A stretch of DNA of 64,000 nt from an uncultured Syntrophobacterales bacterium (lineage in GTDB: Bacteria > Desulfobacterota > Syntrophia > Syntrophales > UBA5619), in NCBI GenBank assembly GCA_903928915.1, contig CAIYSL010000139.1, forward strand, positions 1-64,000. Direction: 5' to 3'. Below are positions 1 through 8,431 of this stretch, piece by piece (the stretch's first letter is position 1; each line of letters starts with the position of its first letter). A model generated the notes under the pieces. The model was not told where the DNA came from. It was given only the letters and a program-made list of their open reading frames with translations, and searched no databases. The position numbers and the translations under genes are program-made.

Positions 1-519
1 CAGATCAGGTACTCCCTGGAGCACGGCTTCGCGGGTATTCGCCTGCGCCCGGACCTGCTGATCGATCCGCAAACCTGCAGTGAAGAACGAAACCGGGCGA
101 TCCGCCTCTCCCTGGATTTCCTCCGCACGGGGAAAAGCATCATCCTCTTCTCCACCGTCGGCCCCGATGACCCCTCCCTCAAGGAAACCAAGGACAGAAT
201 GCAATCCCTGGGCATCGATCCCGGCGAAGTCGGAAAGCATCTGGGAAGGCAGCAGGGATTGATCCTGCGTGAACTGGTGGAGACAACGGGGCTGAAGCGG
301 GTGTGCGTCGCCGGCGGCGATACGTGCAGCTATGTCCTGCGGCAGATGGATATCCATTCGCTCGAGCTGCTGATGCCGATCACCCCGGCGGCGCCTCTCT
401 GCCGCGCCTTCTCCCCTAATGCAGCCTTTGCAGGCCTCCAGGTTGCTTCAAAAGGCGGACAGATAGGCGCACCCGAGTATTTCATTCAAGTCCTGAACGG
501 GCAACGAGCCAATCTCTAG
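1..519 (+). CDS. four-carbon acid sugar kinase, C-terminal part (5' end outside window)
   Basis: The open frame enters from the left edge without a start, so only the last 172 residues are seen. They match the nucleotide-binding C-terminal domain of the four-carbon acid sugar kinase family (formerly DUF1537), whose members phosphorylate acid sugars such as D-threonate or 3-oxo-tetronate. Diagnostic stretches are VAGGDTCSYVLRQM near the middle (the GGDT nucleotide loop) and SKGGQIGAPEYF close to the end. In most relatives the residues after GGDT are S/T-G; here they are C-S, a mild deviation. The substrate cannot be told from this half. The next gene, convergent, is an MFS carrier that could serve the same pathway. 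Confidence 0.85.
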   Translation, partial: QIRYSLEHGFAGIRLRPDLLIDPQTCSEERNRAIRLSLDFLRTGKSIILFSTVGPDDPSLKETKDRMQSLGIDPGEVGKHLGRQQGLILRELVETTGLKRVCVAGGDTCSYVLRQMDIHSLELLMPITPAAPLCRAFSPNAAFAGLQVASKGGQIGAPEYFIQVLNGQRANL

Positions 520-604
520 CGCACCCAATATTGGCAGGCGAATATCGCCGCGGCCGTGGCAGGGGCGGCATGCTTGCGCCGGCCCGGCTTCCGCAGGTGA
601 AGGG

Positions 605-1873
605 TCATTTTGTCCGCCCCGGCACGAGCCTGATCCTTCCCGGGCCCGCCTGCCAGATGCTGAGGCAGGCGACGAGGCTGCAGACGATCATGATGAAGAA
701 GACCGGGACATAACTGTTATTCTGATCGTACAGCAGCCCCGCAAGCCACACCCCACAGGCCGCCCCCAGCCCGTTGGGGATCCAGAGCGTCCCCAGGATG
801 GCGCCGAAGCTCCTGCCGGCAAACAGGTCGGCGATGATCAGCGGCGGAAGCGATGCCGTGGCGGCGTATCCCACCCCGAAGGAGGCGGCGTAGAAATACG
901 GCAGATACGGCGAAGGGGTATGGGCGAACAGGATCAGAATCAGGATCCCGCAGATCGAACAGGCCATGCCCAGCGAATAGGTCCTCTCTCTGCCGATCCA
1001 GTCCGACAGGATCGCCCAGAGGATCTTCGCCGCGATGCTGATGACGCCGATCATGCCGACGATAGCGGCGGCGAAACGGGTGGTCAGCCCCTGATCGACG
1101 AAAAAGGCCACCTGGTGGGCAAGCACCGCCTGAACGCTCAGATTGGCAAAAAACAGGAGCAGGCAGAGATACCGGAACTGCTTCGTGGCCGCGGCTTCGC
1201 GGACCGTCCAGATCTTGGCGGCCCATTCCTGATCGACGATCGAGCGGTCGATCTCCGCGGCCCCGGGAAGGCTTCCCGCGGGGGCCGTCCCGGCCGGCGG
1301 GGACCTCCTGAGGAACACGACGGCCGCGGACAGGAACACCAGCGGCATGAACAGGGCCATCGCGAGGTAGGCATTGCGCCACCCGATCAGGCTGATCAGG
1401 TGCTGCACCACCGGGACGTACAGCAGGATTCCGATCCCGATCCCGGCGGAGATGATCCCGATCGGCAGGCCGATCTTCCGTTTGAACCAGCGCTGGACGA
1501 TTCCCACGCTGGGGACCCAGCCCGTGGCCCCCACGCCGATGGCGGTGACGAGCCCGAAGAACAGGTAGAACTGCCAGTGCGACCGGATCAGGCTGCAGGC
1601 CGCGAGCCCTCCCCCCAGGAATAAAGCCCCCGCCAGAAACACCCATCCCGGGCCGAACTTGTCCGCCATCCTCCCCACGAAGGGTCCGACCGCCCCGTGG
1701 ACGATGATGAACAGCGAGAATGCGGCCGCAGCGGTGGAGCGGTCCCAGTTGAACTCCTTGAGCAGGGCCACGAAAAAGACGGAGAAGGAGTACCAGACGC
1801 TGTAGGTGATGCCGAGGGTGATAAACGTGATCGCGACGACGACCCATCCGTAGTGCGGAGATTCCTCTTTCAT
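605..1873 (-). CDS. MFS transporter, oxalate/formate antiporter or monocarboxylate type
   Basis: A 422-residue integral membrane protein with about twelve hydrophobic segments. The opening YGWVVVAITFITLGITYSVW followed by an RMADKFGPG loop between helices 2 and 3 is typical of the OFA/monocarboxylate branch of the major facilitator superfamily, which moves organic acid anions across the inner membrane. Helix 7 begins after a long hydrophilic loop around residues 190-230. The start follows the NUDIX gene stop by only 6 bases, so the two are co-transcribed. The substrate is unknown; the convergent acid-sugar kinase makes a sugar acid possible. Confidence 0.85.
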   Translation of the reverse strand: MKEESPHYGWVVVAITFITLGITYSVWYSFSVFFVALLKEFNWDRSTAAAAFSLFIIVHGAVGPFVGRMADKFGPGWVFLAGALFLGGGLAACSLIRSHWQFYLFFGLVTAIGVGATGWVPSVGIVQRWFKRKIGLPIGIISAGIGIGILLYVPVVQHLISLIGWRNAYLAMALFMPLVFLSAAVVFLRRSPPAGTAPAGSLPGAAEIDRSIVDQEWAAKIWTVREAAATKQFRYLCLLLFFANLSVQAVLAHQVAFFVDQGLTTRFAAAIVGMIGVISIAAKILWAILSDWIGRERTYSLGMACSICGILILILFAHTPSPYLPYFYAASFGVGYAATASLPPLIIADLFAGRSFGAILGTLWIPNGLGAACGVWLAGLLYDQNNSYVPVFFIMIVCSLVACLSIWQAGPGRIRLVPGRTK

Positions 1874-1879
1874 GCCGTC

Positions 1880-2434
1880 CTATCGCAGGCCCGCGCGATA
1901 CTCCATGAAGTAGCGCCAGAAGGCGCAGATCACCAGGGCATGGGTGATCGCCTCCTCCCGGATGAGACGGGGGATCTCCGCCAGGGGCTCCAGGACGACC
2001 GCGATGTCCTCCTTAGCGTCCAGCGATTGGGCCCCGGCCGGGGTCGCCCCGATGGCCAGGAAGGTATGGCAGCGGTTGTTCTGGATCGCCGGGTTGGGGT
2101 GGACGAACCCGAGATCGACCCACCTCTCCGCCCGGTACCCCGTCTCCTCCCGCAGCTCCCGCTTCGCCGCCTCGGGCGGCCCGTCGGCGGCTTCCACCAG
2201 CCCCCCGGGAATTTCGAGGGTCACCTCCCGGGTGCCGTGGCGAAACTGCCGGATGAGAACGGCCTCTTCCCGGTCGGTCAGCGCAATCACGTTCACCCAG
2301 GGGGCCGACTCCAGGCAGATGAAATCGTGCGCCTCGCCCGTGCGGGGGGAGACGGACCGGTCCATCCGGAGGTCGAAGATCCGAAAGGAGCTGTCGAGGC
2401 GGGTGGAGATGCGGGGCCAGGGTTTCGGTGTCAT
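1880..2434 (-). CDS. NUDIX hydrolase, ADP-ribose pyrophosphatase-like
   Basis: A NUDIX box is clear: GGLVE, then AAKRELREETGY, which supplies the Mg-binding REXXEE glutamates. The flanking layout (DLRMDRSVSPRTG near the N-terminus, conserved VALTDREEAVLIRQFRHG before the box) is that of ADP-ribose or sugar-nucleotide pyrophosphatases. Two further in-frame ATGs lie upstream at 2446 and 2470. The ATG at 2434 is preferred because a good promoter ends about 7 bases before it and the protein family starts here; transcription from that promoter would be essentially leaderless. It lies upstream of the MFS gene in one operon. It may be housekeeping and unrelated to transport. Confidence 0.85.
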   Translation of the reverse strand: MTPKPWPRISTRLDSSFRIFDLRMDRSVSPRTGEAHDFICLESAPWVNVIALTDREEAVLIRQFRHGTREVTLEIPGGLVEAADGPPEAAKRELREETGYRAERWVDLGFVHPNPAIQNNRCHTFLAIGATPAGAQSLDAKEDIAVVLEPLAEIPRLIREEAITHALVICAFWRYFMEYRAGLR

Positions 2435-2441
2435 GTCTCGC

Positions 2442-2470
2442 TGCATAGGGGAAAACCGCGGCGAGGTCAA
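2442..2470 (-). promoter_or_regulatory. sigma70-type promoter of the NUDIX/MFS operon
   Basis: On the minus strand TTGACC (2470-2465), 17 bases, then TATGCA (2447-2442). Predicted transcription starts at about 2435, next to the ATG at 2434. Confidence 0.6.
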
Positions 2471-2492
2471 GGAAAATCGGGGTTGGGCGCCC

Positions 2493-3161
2493 TCACCCTT
2501 CCAGGTTCACGGTCTCCACGAGCACCCGGGCCGTCCCCTGTTCGTAGAACCCCAGCTTCCGGGCTGCCCCGGCGCTCAGGTCGATGATCCGCCCCTCCAC
2601 GAAGGGGCCGCGGTCGTTCACCCGCACGACGATGCTGCGGTTGTTGGAGAGGTTGGTCACGCGCACGAACACCGGCAGGGGCAGGTATTTGTGGGCGGCG
2701 CTCAGGCCGTCGGGCTTGAAGGCCTCGCCGTTGGCCGTCATCCGCCCGCCCGGCTGCCGGTAGGTCTCGTAGCCGTACCAGGAGGCGATCCCCTCCTGCC
2801 GGTAGGTCTCGGCCTGCTTGACCGACAGGGGAACGTACCGCTTGCCGTACACCACGTAGGGGGATGCCTTGACGCGCCCCCGGGCGATAGCCTCCTTGGG
2901 GGAAAGGCCGTCGATGGTCTCGATCTCGTCGCGGGTCAGCGGCCAGGAGAGCGGCGCGGTGACCACGTCGAAGGTGAATTCGCCGATCGTGTAGACGGTC
3001 TTGCCCGCGAACTTGGTCACCTGGTAGGTCATCACTACGGCCCCCTTGGTCAGCCGGTAGGTGGTGCCCAGCAGGCAGCAGGCCGACAGCAGCGCGCACG
3101 ACAGCGCCGCGAGCGCCAGGGATACGAAGAGGGGCTTTCTCGTTCTTCCCGTCTCACGCAT
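2493..3161 (-). CDS. rlpA: RlpA-like septal lipoprotein (rare lipoprotein A)
   Basis: A 222-residue lipoprotein. The N-terminus RKPLFVSLALAALSCALLSAC gives a signal peptide with a lipobox, so it should be anchored to the outer membrane facing the periplasm. The C-terminal half carries the double-psi beta-barrel of RlpA: GIASWYGYETYRQPGGRMTANGE, then VRVNDRGPF and RIIDLSAGAARKLG. RlpA proteins are lytic transglycosylases acting on denuded glycan strands at septa. No C-terminal SPOR domain is present, so septal targeting by SPOR would be missing. The start is the ATG at 3161; a promoter with 17-base spacing lies about 110 bases upstream. Confidence 0.9.
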   Translation of the reverse strand: MRETGRTRKPLFVSLALAALSCALLSACCLLGTTYRLTKGAVVMTYQVTKFAGKTVYTIGEFTFDVVTAPLSWPLTRDEIETIDGLSPKEAIARGRVKASPYVVYGKRYVPLSVKQAETYRQEGIASWYGYETYRQPGGRMTANGEAFKPDGLSAAHKYLPLPVFVRVTNLSNNRSIVVRVNDRGPFVEGRIIDLSAGAARKLGFYEQGTARVLVETVNLEG

Positions 3162-3279
3162 GGTTCAGAGCGGCGGCCGGCGGGGCCGGCGCGGGACCGG
3201 AGCTCCTCGATGCCACGGACCGTTTCCTGCGGTCAGGGCGACCGAAGACAGGGGACCACGATTTCGGCTTCATGCCGGA

Positions 3280-3308
3280 TCAATAGGAGAAACCAACGAT
3301 GGGGTCAA
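3280..3308 (-). promoter_or_regulatory. sigma70-type promoter upstream of rlpA
   Basis: Minus strand TTGACC (3308-3303), 17 bases, TATTGA (3285-3280). It fits rlpA with a leader of roughly 110 bases. Apart from this, 3162-3454 shows no gene or strong structure. Confidence 0.55.
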
Positions 3309-3454
3309 GGAAAATCGGCGCTGCGCCCGTGACCACGGGGAATAGTCCCGGGGAGGCCCCCGGCATCGATGGCATGCGGGGAACTATGCGGATGGCGGCA
3401 CGGGCTGGCGAACCTGCCTGCGACGAGCGAACAGGCCGCGTCCCCGGGGCCGGG

Positions 3455-3967
3455 TCAGGGCTTCTTGCCCTTCATGCATGCGGCGGGCGAGAACTTCTTT
3501 CTTCCCAGCTCCACTTTCGTGATCCGGCACTGTTTGGGATTCTTGATATCGGGCTCCGTTCTGACCTTCACCTCCTGCTGCCCGGAGGTGCAGCCGGCCT
3601 TCTTGACGACGTCATCGGGCAGCCGGGCCTCGAACGCATGATCCACCCGGGAATCCAGCATATTCTGAATATGCTTGGTCTGCCGGCTCACATCCGGCAC
3701 GGTCGGCCATCCCTCCCGCTGTTCGAGATACTCGACGGCGGCGATCCGTGCCCGCTGCATGGACTCCCGGCAATCGAACCAGACAATGTCGTCCCTCTCA
3801 GTGTGATGCGTCTTGAGCTTCGTGCCGTCGTCCTCCTGCGCAACGGGCGCATCCGAAATATGGGTCACACCCTTTTCATCCACCCAGGTGTAGAGTGCAG
3901 CCCCGGCGTTTCCCGCGAAGAGGAGAGCGCAGCAGATCAACAAGCCAACGATACAGCCCTCGCGCAT
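3455..3967 (-). CDS. secreted DUF4124-domain protein
   Basis: A 170-residue protein with a cleavable signal peptide (REGCIVGLLICCALLFAGNAGA) followed directly by ALYTWVDEKGVTHISDAP, the hallmark of DUF4124, a short periplasmic or exported domain of unknown function. The rest is hydrophilic with four cysteines (around residues 65, 125, 146 and 163) that could form disulfides in the periplasm. A strong Shine-Dalgarno (AAGGAGG, six bases before the ATG) fixes the start at 3967. No function can be assigned; it lies downstream of the barrel gene on the same strand. Confidence 0.75.
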   Translation of the reverse strand: MREGCIVGLLICCALLFAGNAGAALYTWVDEKGVTHISDAPVAQEDDGTKLKTHHTERDDIVWFDCRESMQRARIAAVEYLEQREGWPTVPDVSRQTKHIQNMLDSRVDHAFEARLPDDVVKKAGCTSGQQEVKVRTEPDIKNPKQCRITKVELGRKKFSPAACMKGKKP

Positions 3968-4082
3968 AGGTCAGCCTCCTTAGATTGTTCCTCATCCGCC
4001 TCCGCAGACCGCAGGGAGGATACGAGGCGCCACAGATCAGGTATCGGCCTTTTCCCGGGAAACATTGATTCGGCTTCCTGCC

Positions 4083-5057
4083 TTAGAAGCAGTACCGCAG
4101 CAGCAGGGAATAGCAATTCTGACCCGACCAGGCCTTTACCCCGTCGGGAAAGGCGAAGTCGATGCCCGGGGCGGAGTTCACCAGGCGGTGGTCCCCCCTG
4201 GTCTCGATTGCCAGGAAGTCCGCCATCGCGGAGAGGGAAAGACGGCCGGTCAGCCCCAGCCTGAGGCCGATCGATCCGTGCCAGGCGTGGCCGTTCGTGT
4301 CCTCGTAGGTGTACCGCTCCCCCGCGCGCAGGACGTGGTGGTCCCGGTTGCGGCCTTCCACATAGGCCCAGTCGAGCTGGACGAGGGCGGTAAGGCCTTC
4401 CAGTCCGGCTGGTCTGGGCAGGTCGAACCCGGCCTTGAGCCCCAGGAAATAGTGCATGTACACCTGCTCGAAGGCGATGCCGTCCCCGGGAAGCGGGGTC
4501 GGCGGCTCCTGCCCCGTCAAGTCCCATTGCGTCCCGTCGTGCGTCGTGAAGCTGAACCGCTGCCGGCGGACCCCCGCGACCGGCCGCAGGTCGACCCAAC
4601 CGGGAAGCCCCAGCCAGTCCGACGTCTTCAGGTCGATGTCCGCCTTGAGCATGTAGCTCCGCTCCAGGCGCAAGCGCGATTCGCTGAAAACGGTCTTGCG
4701 GTCGGGGTCTCCCTCATCATCCCAGTCTGAATCGTACATCCGGCCTTCGACCTCCCGCGACAGGTTCGTGAGGGCCTCGAAGCCGACCGAGAACCGCGGG
4801 AAGTCGGCCCGGAGCTCGGCGCCGGCCCACCAGGAGTCGAGGGGGAATTCCAGGCGGCTCAGGGGCACCTGCTTCGGCGGGTAGGGATTCCCGAATTCGT
4901 AGGAGGTGTGGCTTGCGGCCAGGCGCTGGAGAGTCACGCCGAGGGAGAGACGGTCCGTGAGCCGGAGGGCCGGCTCCTCGCGGGTCGCGGCAACCGCCGG
5001 AACCGCCGCGAGCAGGAAAAGCAGAAGGGCAGCGCCCCCGCTGAATCGCATGGTCAT
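4083..5057 (-). CDS. outer-membrane beta-barrel protein, omptin-like
   Basis: A 324-residue protein with signal peptide MTMRFSGGAALLLFLLAAVPAVAA, alternating amphipathic strands, and a terminal aromatic residue (LLLRYCF) as expected for BamA-inserted barrels. The stretch MYDSDWDDEGDP and the strand pattern RMRLERSYM-like/ADIDLKTSDWLGLPGWVDLRP resemble the omptin fold, but I cannot confirm the omptin catalytic Asp-Asp/Asp-His pairs, so protease activity is not claimed. The ATG at 5057 is chosen because AAGGAAC precedes it at good distance and the signal peptide begins there; an ATG at 5078 is the alternative. It is divergent from the methyltransferase gene. Confidence 0.65.
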   Translation of the reverse strand: MTMRFSGGAALLLFLLAAVPAVAATREEPALRLTDRLSLGVTLQRLAASHTSYEFGNPYPPKQVPLSRLEFPLDSWWAGAELRADFPRFSVGFEALTNLSREVEGRMYDSDWDDEGDPDRKTVFSESRLRLERSYMLKADIDLKTSDWLGLPGWVDLRPVAGVRRQRFSFTTHDGTQWDLTGQEPPTPLPGDGIAFEQVYMHYFLGLKAGFDLPRPAGLEGLTALVQLDWAYVEGRNRDHHVLRAGERYTYEDTNGHAWHGSIGLRLGLTGRLSLSAMADFLAIETRGDHRLVNSAPGIDFAFPDGVKAWSGQNCYSLLLRYCF

Positions 5058-5140
5058 ATTCGCTGTTCCTTTCTGCATGACGTTCTTGCCTTCGAACCGC
5101 CGGCTCCCGTTTCCGGATCGGCCGGTCGGTGTCGTCGGTC

Positions 5141-5169
5141 TGGATACACCAATCGATTCGCCCGGGCAA
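5141..5169 (-). promoter_or_regulatory. candidate promoter for the barrel gene
   Basis: Minus strand TTGCCC (5169-5164), 17 bases, TATCCA (5146-5141). Weak -35; forms a divergent pair with the plus-strand promoter at 5195. Confidence 0.4.
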
Positions 5170-5194
5170 CACAAAGATGCAGTCAATAATCACC

Positions 5195-5223
5195 TTGACA
5201 GGCACAGGGCCTTCCCCTATCCT
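5195..5223 (+). promoter_or_regulatory. sigma70-type promoter of the methyltransferase gene
   Basis: TTGACA (5195-5200), 17 bases, TATCCT (5218-5223). The predicted start near 5230 gives a leader of about 64 bases before the ATG at 5294. Confidence 0.65.
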
Positions 5224-5293
5224 CTGCACCGCAGAAAAACAAGTTTTTATCGGCAGTTGGAAGAGGACTGCTTCGCACGGCAGGGGTGATCCG

Positions 5294-6127
5294 ATGGGCG
5301 ACGAATACCTTGCATCAGGATTTTCCGACGTGGATGCGCGCGGGGACGCCACAGCGTACGGGCAGTGCCTCTCTCTGCTCGACTCCCTGCCCTACTTCCG
5401 GCGCACCAAGGAACGCAGCTACGACCTTCTCCGACTCTCCGCGGGCATGACCGTCCTGGAGGTGGGCTGCGGTATCGGAGACGACGCGCTGCGCATGGCC
5501 GAGAGGGTCGCCCCGGGCGGGACGGTGGTCGGCGTCGATGCCAGCGCCCGGATGATCGCCGCGGCCCGCGCCCGGCTCGCCGCACATCCGCAGGTCGCAC
5601 TGCACCGGGCCGACGCCCGCCGCCTCCCCTTTCGGGACGCGAGCTTCGCGCGGTGCCGCGTGGACCGCACCCTCCAGCATATCCAGCACCCCGGGCAGGT
5701 CCTGCAGGAGATGGCACGGACGCTCAAACCGGGCGGACTCCTGCTGGCGTATGACAACGACTGGGGCACCTTCTCCCTGAGCGGCAGCGACGACGAATGC
5801 ACGCGGATCATGGAGACCCTCTGGGGGGACTCCTTCGCCAACCGCTGGATCGGCCGGTACCTGAGGCGCTACTTCCGGGAGGCGGGGCTCGCCGAAGTGG
5901 CGGCGGTTCCGTCGGTCTGCGTGCTCGACGATTTCGCACTGGCCGATCGGGTCTACAACCTCCGCCAGACGGCAGAGCGGGCCGTTAAAGGGGGCCGCGT
6001 CACTCCCGCACGTGCCGCGCGATGGCTTGCGGACCTGGAAGAGCAAAGCCGGGCGGGCGCCTTCCTCTGCACCCTCACGGCGTTCACGGTTGTGGGAACA
6101 AAACCCGGCCGCGGGACGGCGTCGTGA
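5294..6127 (+). CDS. class I SAM-dependent methyltransferase (UbiE/methyltransferase-11 type)
   Basis: A 277-residue soluble protein. Motif I is VLEVGCGIGDDALRMAE, followed by the acidic loop VVGVDAS and a motif IV/V region FRDASFARCRVDRTLQHI and LKPGGLLLAYD, as in the UbiE/COQ5-like family. The acceptor is not evident. The reading frame stays open upstream, but the promoter at 5195-5223 and the family length both place the start at the ATG at 5294 (GGGGTGAT just before it). It appears monocistronic, with about 140 bases before the kor operon. Confidence 0.85.
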   Translation: MGDEYLASGFSDVDARGDATAYGQCLSLLDSLPYFRRTKERSYDLLRLSAGMTVLEVGCGIGDDALRMAERVAPGGTVVGVDASARMIAAARARLAAHPQVALHRADARRLPFRDASFARCRVDRTLQHIQHPGQVLQEMARTLKPGGLLLAYDNDWGTFSLSGSDDECTRIMETLWGDSFANRWIGRYLRRYFREAGLAEVAAVPSVCVLDDFALADRVYNLRQTAERAVKGGRVTPARAARWLADLEEQSRAGAFLCTLTAFTVVGTKPGRGTAS

Positions 6128-6264
6128 GGGCATCCGCGAGCAGAAGGACCGGAAGCGCGCTTCCGCTGCGGACTTCTTGACGTATTGTTTTTTCCCGCGG
6201 AGTGCGGTAACGTGGCGGCCGGCAGTGAACCCCCTTTGTGAATCTCGACCGGGCAGGGATGGAT

Positions 6265-6474
6265 ATGGCAAGACCAAAGCTGAAGGGACACGTGATCAAT
6301 CGCGACTGGTGCAAGGGATGCGGGATCTGCGTCCATTTTTGTCCCAAGCGGGTTCTGGAGCTGGATGAACACGACAAGGTGGTGGCGGCCAGGCCGCAGG
6401 ATTGCGTCTGCTGCAAGCTCTGCGAGCTGCGGTGCCCGGATTTGGCGATCGAGGTAGCGACGGAGCAGGAGTGA
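6265..6474 (+). CDS. korD: 2-oxoacid:ferredoxin oxidoreductase, delta (ferredoxin-like) subunit
   Basis: A 69-residue two-cluster ferredoxin: C16-x2-C19-x2-C22-x3-C26 (CKGCGICVHFCP) and C47-x2-C50-x2-C53-x3-C57 (CVCCKLCELRCP). As delta subunit it carries electrons from the catalytic core to external ferredoxin. Its stop is one base from the alpha-subunit ATG, the usual order of a KorDABC operon. Start choice: AGGG six bases upstream favours the ATG at 6265; the frame could begin at an ATG at 6259 or a GTG at 6238. Confidence 0.88.
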   Translation: MARPKLKGHVINRDWCKGCGICVHFCPKRVLELDEHDKVVAARPQDCVCCKLCELRCPDLAIEVATEQE

Positions 6475-6475
6475 T

Positions 6476-7624
6476 ATGGGCGGCAGATTGACGTTTGTCC
6501 AGGGCAACGAGGCCTGCGTGGAAGCGGCCCTGTACGCGGGGCTGGACTTCTTCGCGGGGTACCCGATCACCCCCTCGACGGAGATCGCGGAGCTGATGTC
6601 GGTGCGCCTGCCCCAGAAGGGGGCGCGGTTCATGCAGATGGAGGACGAGATCGCCTCGATCTGCGCGATCATCGGGGCGTCGCTGACGGGAAGCAAGGTG
6701 ATGACGGCCACCAGCGGCCCGGGGTTCTCGCTGATGCAGGAGGGGCTGGGGTACGCGATCATGGCGGAGATTCCCTGCGTGATCGTGGACGTGCAGCGGG
6801 GCGGCCCGTCGACAGGGCTGCCGACGAAGGTGAGCCAGGGGGACATCAACCAGGCCCGCTGGGGGGTGCACGGGGACCATTCGATCATCGCCTTGACCGC
6901 CTCGAACCACCAGGACGTGTTCGCGATGACGGTGGAGGCCTTCAACTTCTCCGAGACCTACCGCACGCCGGTCATCCTGCTGTTCGACGAGGTGGTGGGC
7001 CACATGCGGGAGCGCCTGCTGATCCCCGAGTCCGGGGAGATTCCCCTGGTTGAGCGGCTCAAGACGTCGGTGCGCGAAGGGGTGGACTACCATCCCTACC
7101 TGCCGCGGGAGGACGGGCGTCTGCCCATGTCCGATTTCGGGGGGGTGCACCGGTACAACGTGACGGGGCTGTTCCACGACATGTGGGGGTTCCCCTCGGA
7201 CAACCCGCAGGTGGTCCACGAACTCCTGCGCCACCTGGTGGACAAGATCGAAAGCCACGTGGACGAGGTGACCCGCTTTCGGGAGTACTACCTCGACGAC
7301 GCGGAGCTGCTCTTGATCTCCTACGGGTCCGCGGCGCGTTCGGCGCTCCACGTGGTGATGGACCGCCGCCAGCACGGGGAGCGGATCGGGCTTCTGGAGC
7401 TCCAGACGCTCTGGCCCTTTCCCACGGCCCTGGTGCAGGAGAAGGCCAAGCACGCCCGGTACGTGGTGGTGGTGGAGATGAACATGGGCCAGGTGCTCCA
7501 GTCGGTCAAGGTGGCCGTCGACCGGCCGGAACGGGTCTTCCTGGCCAACCGCGTCGACGGGGTGCTGATCACCCCCTTCGACATCCGCAACATCCTCCGG
7601 CTGATCCAGGGCAAAGGAGTCTGA
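6476..7624 (+). CDS. korA: 2-oxoacid (2-oxoglutarate-type):ferredoxin oxidoreductase, alpha subunit
   Basis: A 382-residue subunit containing the pyrimidine-binding and transketolase C-terminal-like domains. The segment FFAGYPITPSTEIAE with the conserved YPITPSTE, the glutamate-rich MEDEIASI and TSGPGFSLMQEGLGYAI are standard for the alpha subunit. With beta, gamma and delta it oxidatively decarboxylates a 2-oxoacid to the acyl-CoA, reducing ferredoxin; in anaerobes it often runs reductively. 2-oxoglutarate is the likeliest substrate by subunit layout and length, but branched-chain or other 2-oxoacids are not excluded. Confidence 0.92.
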   Translation: MGGRLTFVQGNEACVEAALYAGLDFFAGYPITPSTEIAELMSVRLPQKGARFMQMEDEIASICAIIGASLTGSKVMTATSGPGFSLMQEGLGYAIMAEIPCVIVDVQRGGPSTGLPTKVSQGDINQARWGVHGDHSIIALTASNHQDVFAMTVEAFNFSETYRTPVILLFDEVVGHMRERLLIPESGEIPLVERLKTSVREGVDYHPYLPREDGRLPMSDFGGVHRYNVTGLFHDMWGFPSDNPQVVHELLRHLVDKIESHVDEVTRFREYYLDDAELLLISYGSAARSALHVVMDRRQHGERIGLLELQTLWPFPTALVQEKAKHARYVVVVEMNMGQVLQSVKVAVDRPERVFLANRVDGVLITPFDIRNILRLIQGKGV

Positions 7625-7625
7625 C

Positions 7626-8429
7626 ATGGCCATCAAGGACTACATCCGGGAGAAGTTCTTTCCGCACATCTGGTGCCCGGGCTGCGGCCACGGGATCGCG
7701 CTCAACGGTCTGCTCCACGCGGTGGAGAACATGGGGCTGAAGAAGAACGACGTGGTGATGGTGTCGGGGATCGGCTGCTCCTCCCGGATCGCGGGCTACC
7801 TCGACTTCCATACGCTGCACACGATCCACGGCCGGGCCCTGGCCTTCGCCATCGGGGTGAAGATGAGCCGGCCGGAGCTGACGCTGCTGGCGCCGATGGG
7901 CGACGGCGATGCCCTGTCGATCGGGGGGAACCACTTCATCCACGCCTGCCGGCGGAACATCGACATGACCGCGATCGTGATGAACAACAAGGTGTACGGG
8001 ATGACGGGCGGGCAGTACTCGCCGCTGTCGGGCTACGGCACCATGGCGACGACTGCGCCCTATTCGAACATCGACCAGCAGTTCGACGTGGTGGATATGG
8101 CGACCGCGGCGGGGGCGACCTTCGTGGCGCGCACGACGGCCTACCACGTCCAGCAGATGGCCGACATCCTGGAGGAGGCGATCCGCCACAAGGGGTTCTC
8201 GGTGGTGGAGGTGATGACCCCCTGCCCGACCTACTTCGGCAGGAAGAACCGGGAAGGCAGCGCCGTGGACATGATGGAGAAGCTCAAGACGATGACGACG
8301 CCGATCGGCTCGAAGGCGAAACAGGAGAACCCCGCCCTGATCGAGCGGGGGGTGTTCGTGAAGAAGGAGATGCCGGAGTACTGCGCCGAGTACCAGAAGA
8401 TCATCGAGCGGGCGACAAAGGGGAACTGA
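7626..8429 (+). CDS. korB: 2-oxoacid:ferredoxin oxidoreductase, beta (TPP-binding) subunit
   Basis: A 267-residue subunit. WCPGCGHG at residues 16-23 and the thiamine-diphosphate motif GDGDALSIGGNH (GDG at 92-94) ending in VMNN are all present. The CPGC pair contributes to the core Fe-S/TPP site. It starts one base after the korA stop and ends two bases before the korC start, so the four subunits are tightly coupled. Confidence 0.93.
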   Translation: MAIKDYIREKFFPHIWCPGCGHGIALNGLLHAVENMGLKKNDVVMVSGIGCSSRIAGYLDFHTLHTIHGRALAFAIGVKMSRPELTLLAPMGDGDALSIGGNHFIHACRRNIDMTAIVMNNKVYGMTGGQYSPLSGYGTMATTAPYSNIDQQFDVVDMATAAGATFVARTTAYHVQQMADILEEAIRHKGFSVVEVMTPCPTYFGRKNREGSAVDMMEKLKTMTTPIGSKAKQENPALIERGVFVKKEMPEYCAEYQKIIERATKGN

Positions 8430-8431
8430 CG

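Noticed and set aside
2440-3316. Direct repeat GGTCAAGGAAAATCGG at about 2465 and 3303
   Set aside because: Both copies are the -35 region of promoters for the NUDIX and rlpA genes. The likeness reflects promoter function and some chance similarity rather than a mobile repeat.
6170-6215. Promoter for korDABC with TTGACG near 6178
   Set aside because: No acceptable -10 at 16-18 bases, so it was not listed.
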